NCBI RefSeq assembly: GCF_009617755.1
Contig: NZ_BGZH01000001.1
Span: 682,001-746,000, forward strand
DNA from: Marinobacter salsuginis
Lineage (GTDB): Bacteria; Pseudomonadota; Gammaproteobacteria; Pseudomonadales; Oleiphilaceae
DNA: 64,000 nucleotides
Direction of reading: 5' to 3'
Shown: positions 63,972-64,000 of the stretch, in pieces
Numbering within the stretch: the first letter of the stretch is position 1
How the letters are laid out: the number at the start of each line of letters is the position of its first letter
Notes under the pieces: generated by a model
Database searches by the model: none
What the model saw: the letters and a program-made list of their open reading frames with translations, nothing else
What the model was told of the DNA's origin: nothing
Program-made: the position numbers and the translations under genes

Positions 63972-64000
63972 AATGTTTGGCTCTCCAGACTGCGCGGCCA

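Overview
The window looks like chromosomal DNA of a marine gammaproteobacterium close to Marinobacter. This is inferred from the gene order rng-yhdP-nit / yjgA-mgtE-npr-rapZ-ptsN-hpf-rpoN-lptBAC-kdsC-kdsD / mlaFEDCB-ibaG-murA-hisG-hisD-hisC, from a short-form HisG, from a DUF1302/DUF1329 pair, and from coding DNA that is GC-rich apart from the left end. No rRNA, tRNA, CRISPR array, prophage or intact insertion sequence was seen.

Layout. (1) 1-11.5 kb, minus strand: an exopolysaccharide/capsule locus, cysQ-rfaH-wzz2-[promoter]-wzi-SLBB exporter-wzz-wzx-acetyltransferase-murA paralogue-murB paralogue, running off the left edge. The left 5 kb is visibly richer in A+T than the rest. A 12-base match to the E. 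coli RfaH recruitment site (ops) lies inside the signal-peptide codons of wzi, just downstream of a candidate promoter. (2) 11.5-19.6 kb: a beta-CASP RNase-like protein, then type IV pili: two class IVa pilins on the minus strand, each with its own sigma-54 promoter, a Wzy/WaaL-like probable pilin oligosaccharyltransferase between them, and pilB-pilC-pilD on the plus strand. (3) 19.6-32.4 kb: coaE, an unknown exported protein, trmO, a hybrid histidine kinase, yacG, a YfaZ-like protein, an unknown 723-residue lipoprotein, a Bax-like glucosaminidase, an acyltransferase and a MalT-like LuxR regulator. (4) 32.5-41 kb: DUF1329 and DUF1302 genes, thiolase, zapE, zapG, a Nif3-like gene and hisC. Four copies of an unusual inverted-repeat element sit in this stretch and none were found elsewhere. 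(5) 41-64 kb: conserved housekeeping clusters for histidine, peptidoglycan precursor, Mla lipid transport, KDO/LPS transport, sigma-54 with PTS-Ntr, MgtE, and yhdP/rng.

Most notable signal: the four elements at 36130-36233, 36312-36417, 39530-39641 and 40499-40608. Each has long complementary arms (20-28 bp) whose sequence is different at every locus, enclosing a conserved core of two small hairpins. On one strand, all eight hairpin loops read CANGGAYG, which is the binding consensus of CsrA/RsmA, and the only variation between copies in the loops falls at the degenerate N and Y positions. The two GGA motifs are 23-24 nt apart, suitable for one CsrA dimer. I infer that these are dispersed two-site CsrA/RsmA-binding RNA elements (decoys or 3'/5' UTR modules) with locus-specific clamp stems. 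I know of no description of such a family, but could not search.

How the parts connect: RpoN, encoded at 52-54 kb, is the sigma factor expected to read the two pilin promoters. RfaH, encoded at 10.2-10.7 kb, is expected to act on the polysaccharide operon next to it. KdsD/KdsC supply KDO, and LptCAB with the Mla proteins serve LPS and phospholipid balance of the same outer membrane that carries the Wzi/Wza-type polysaccharide export system.
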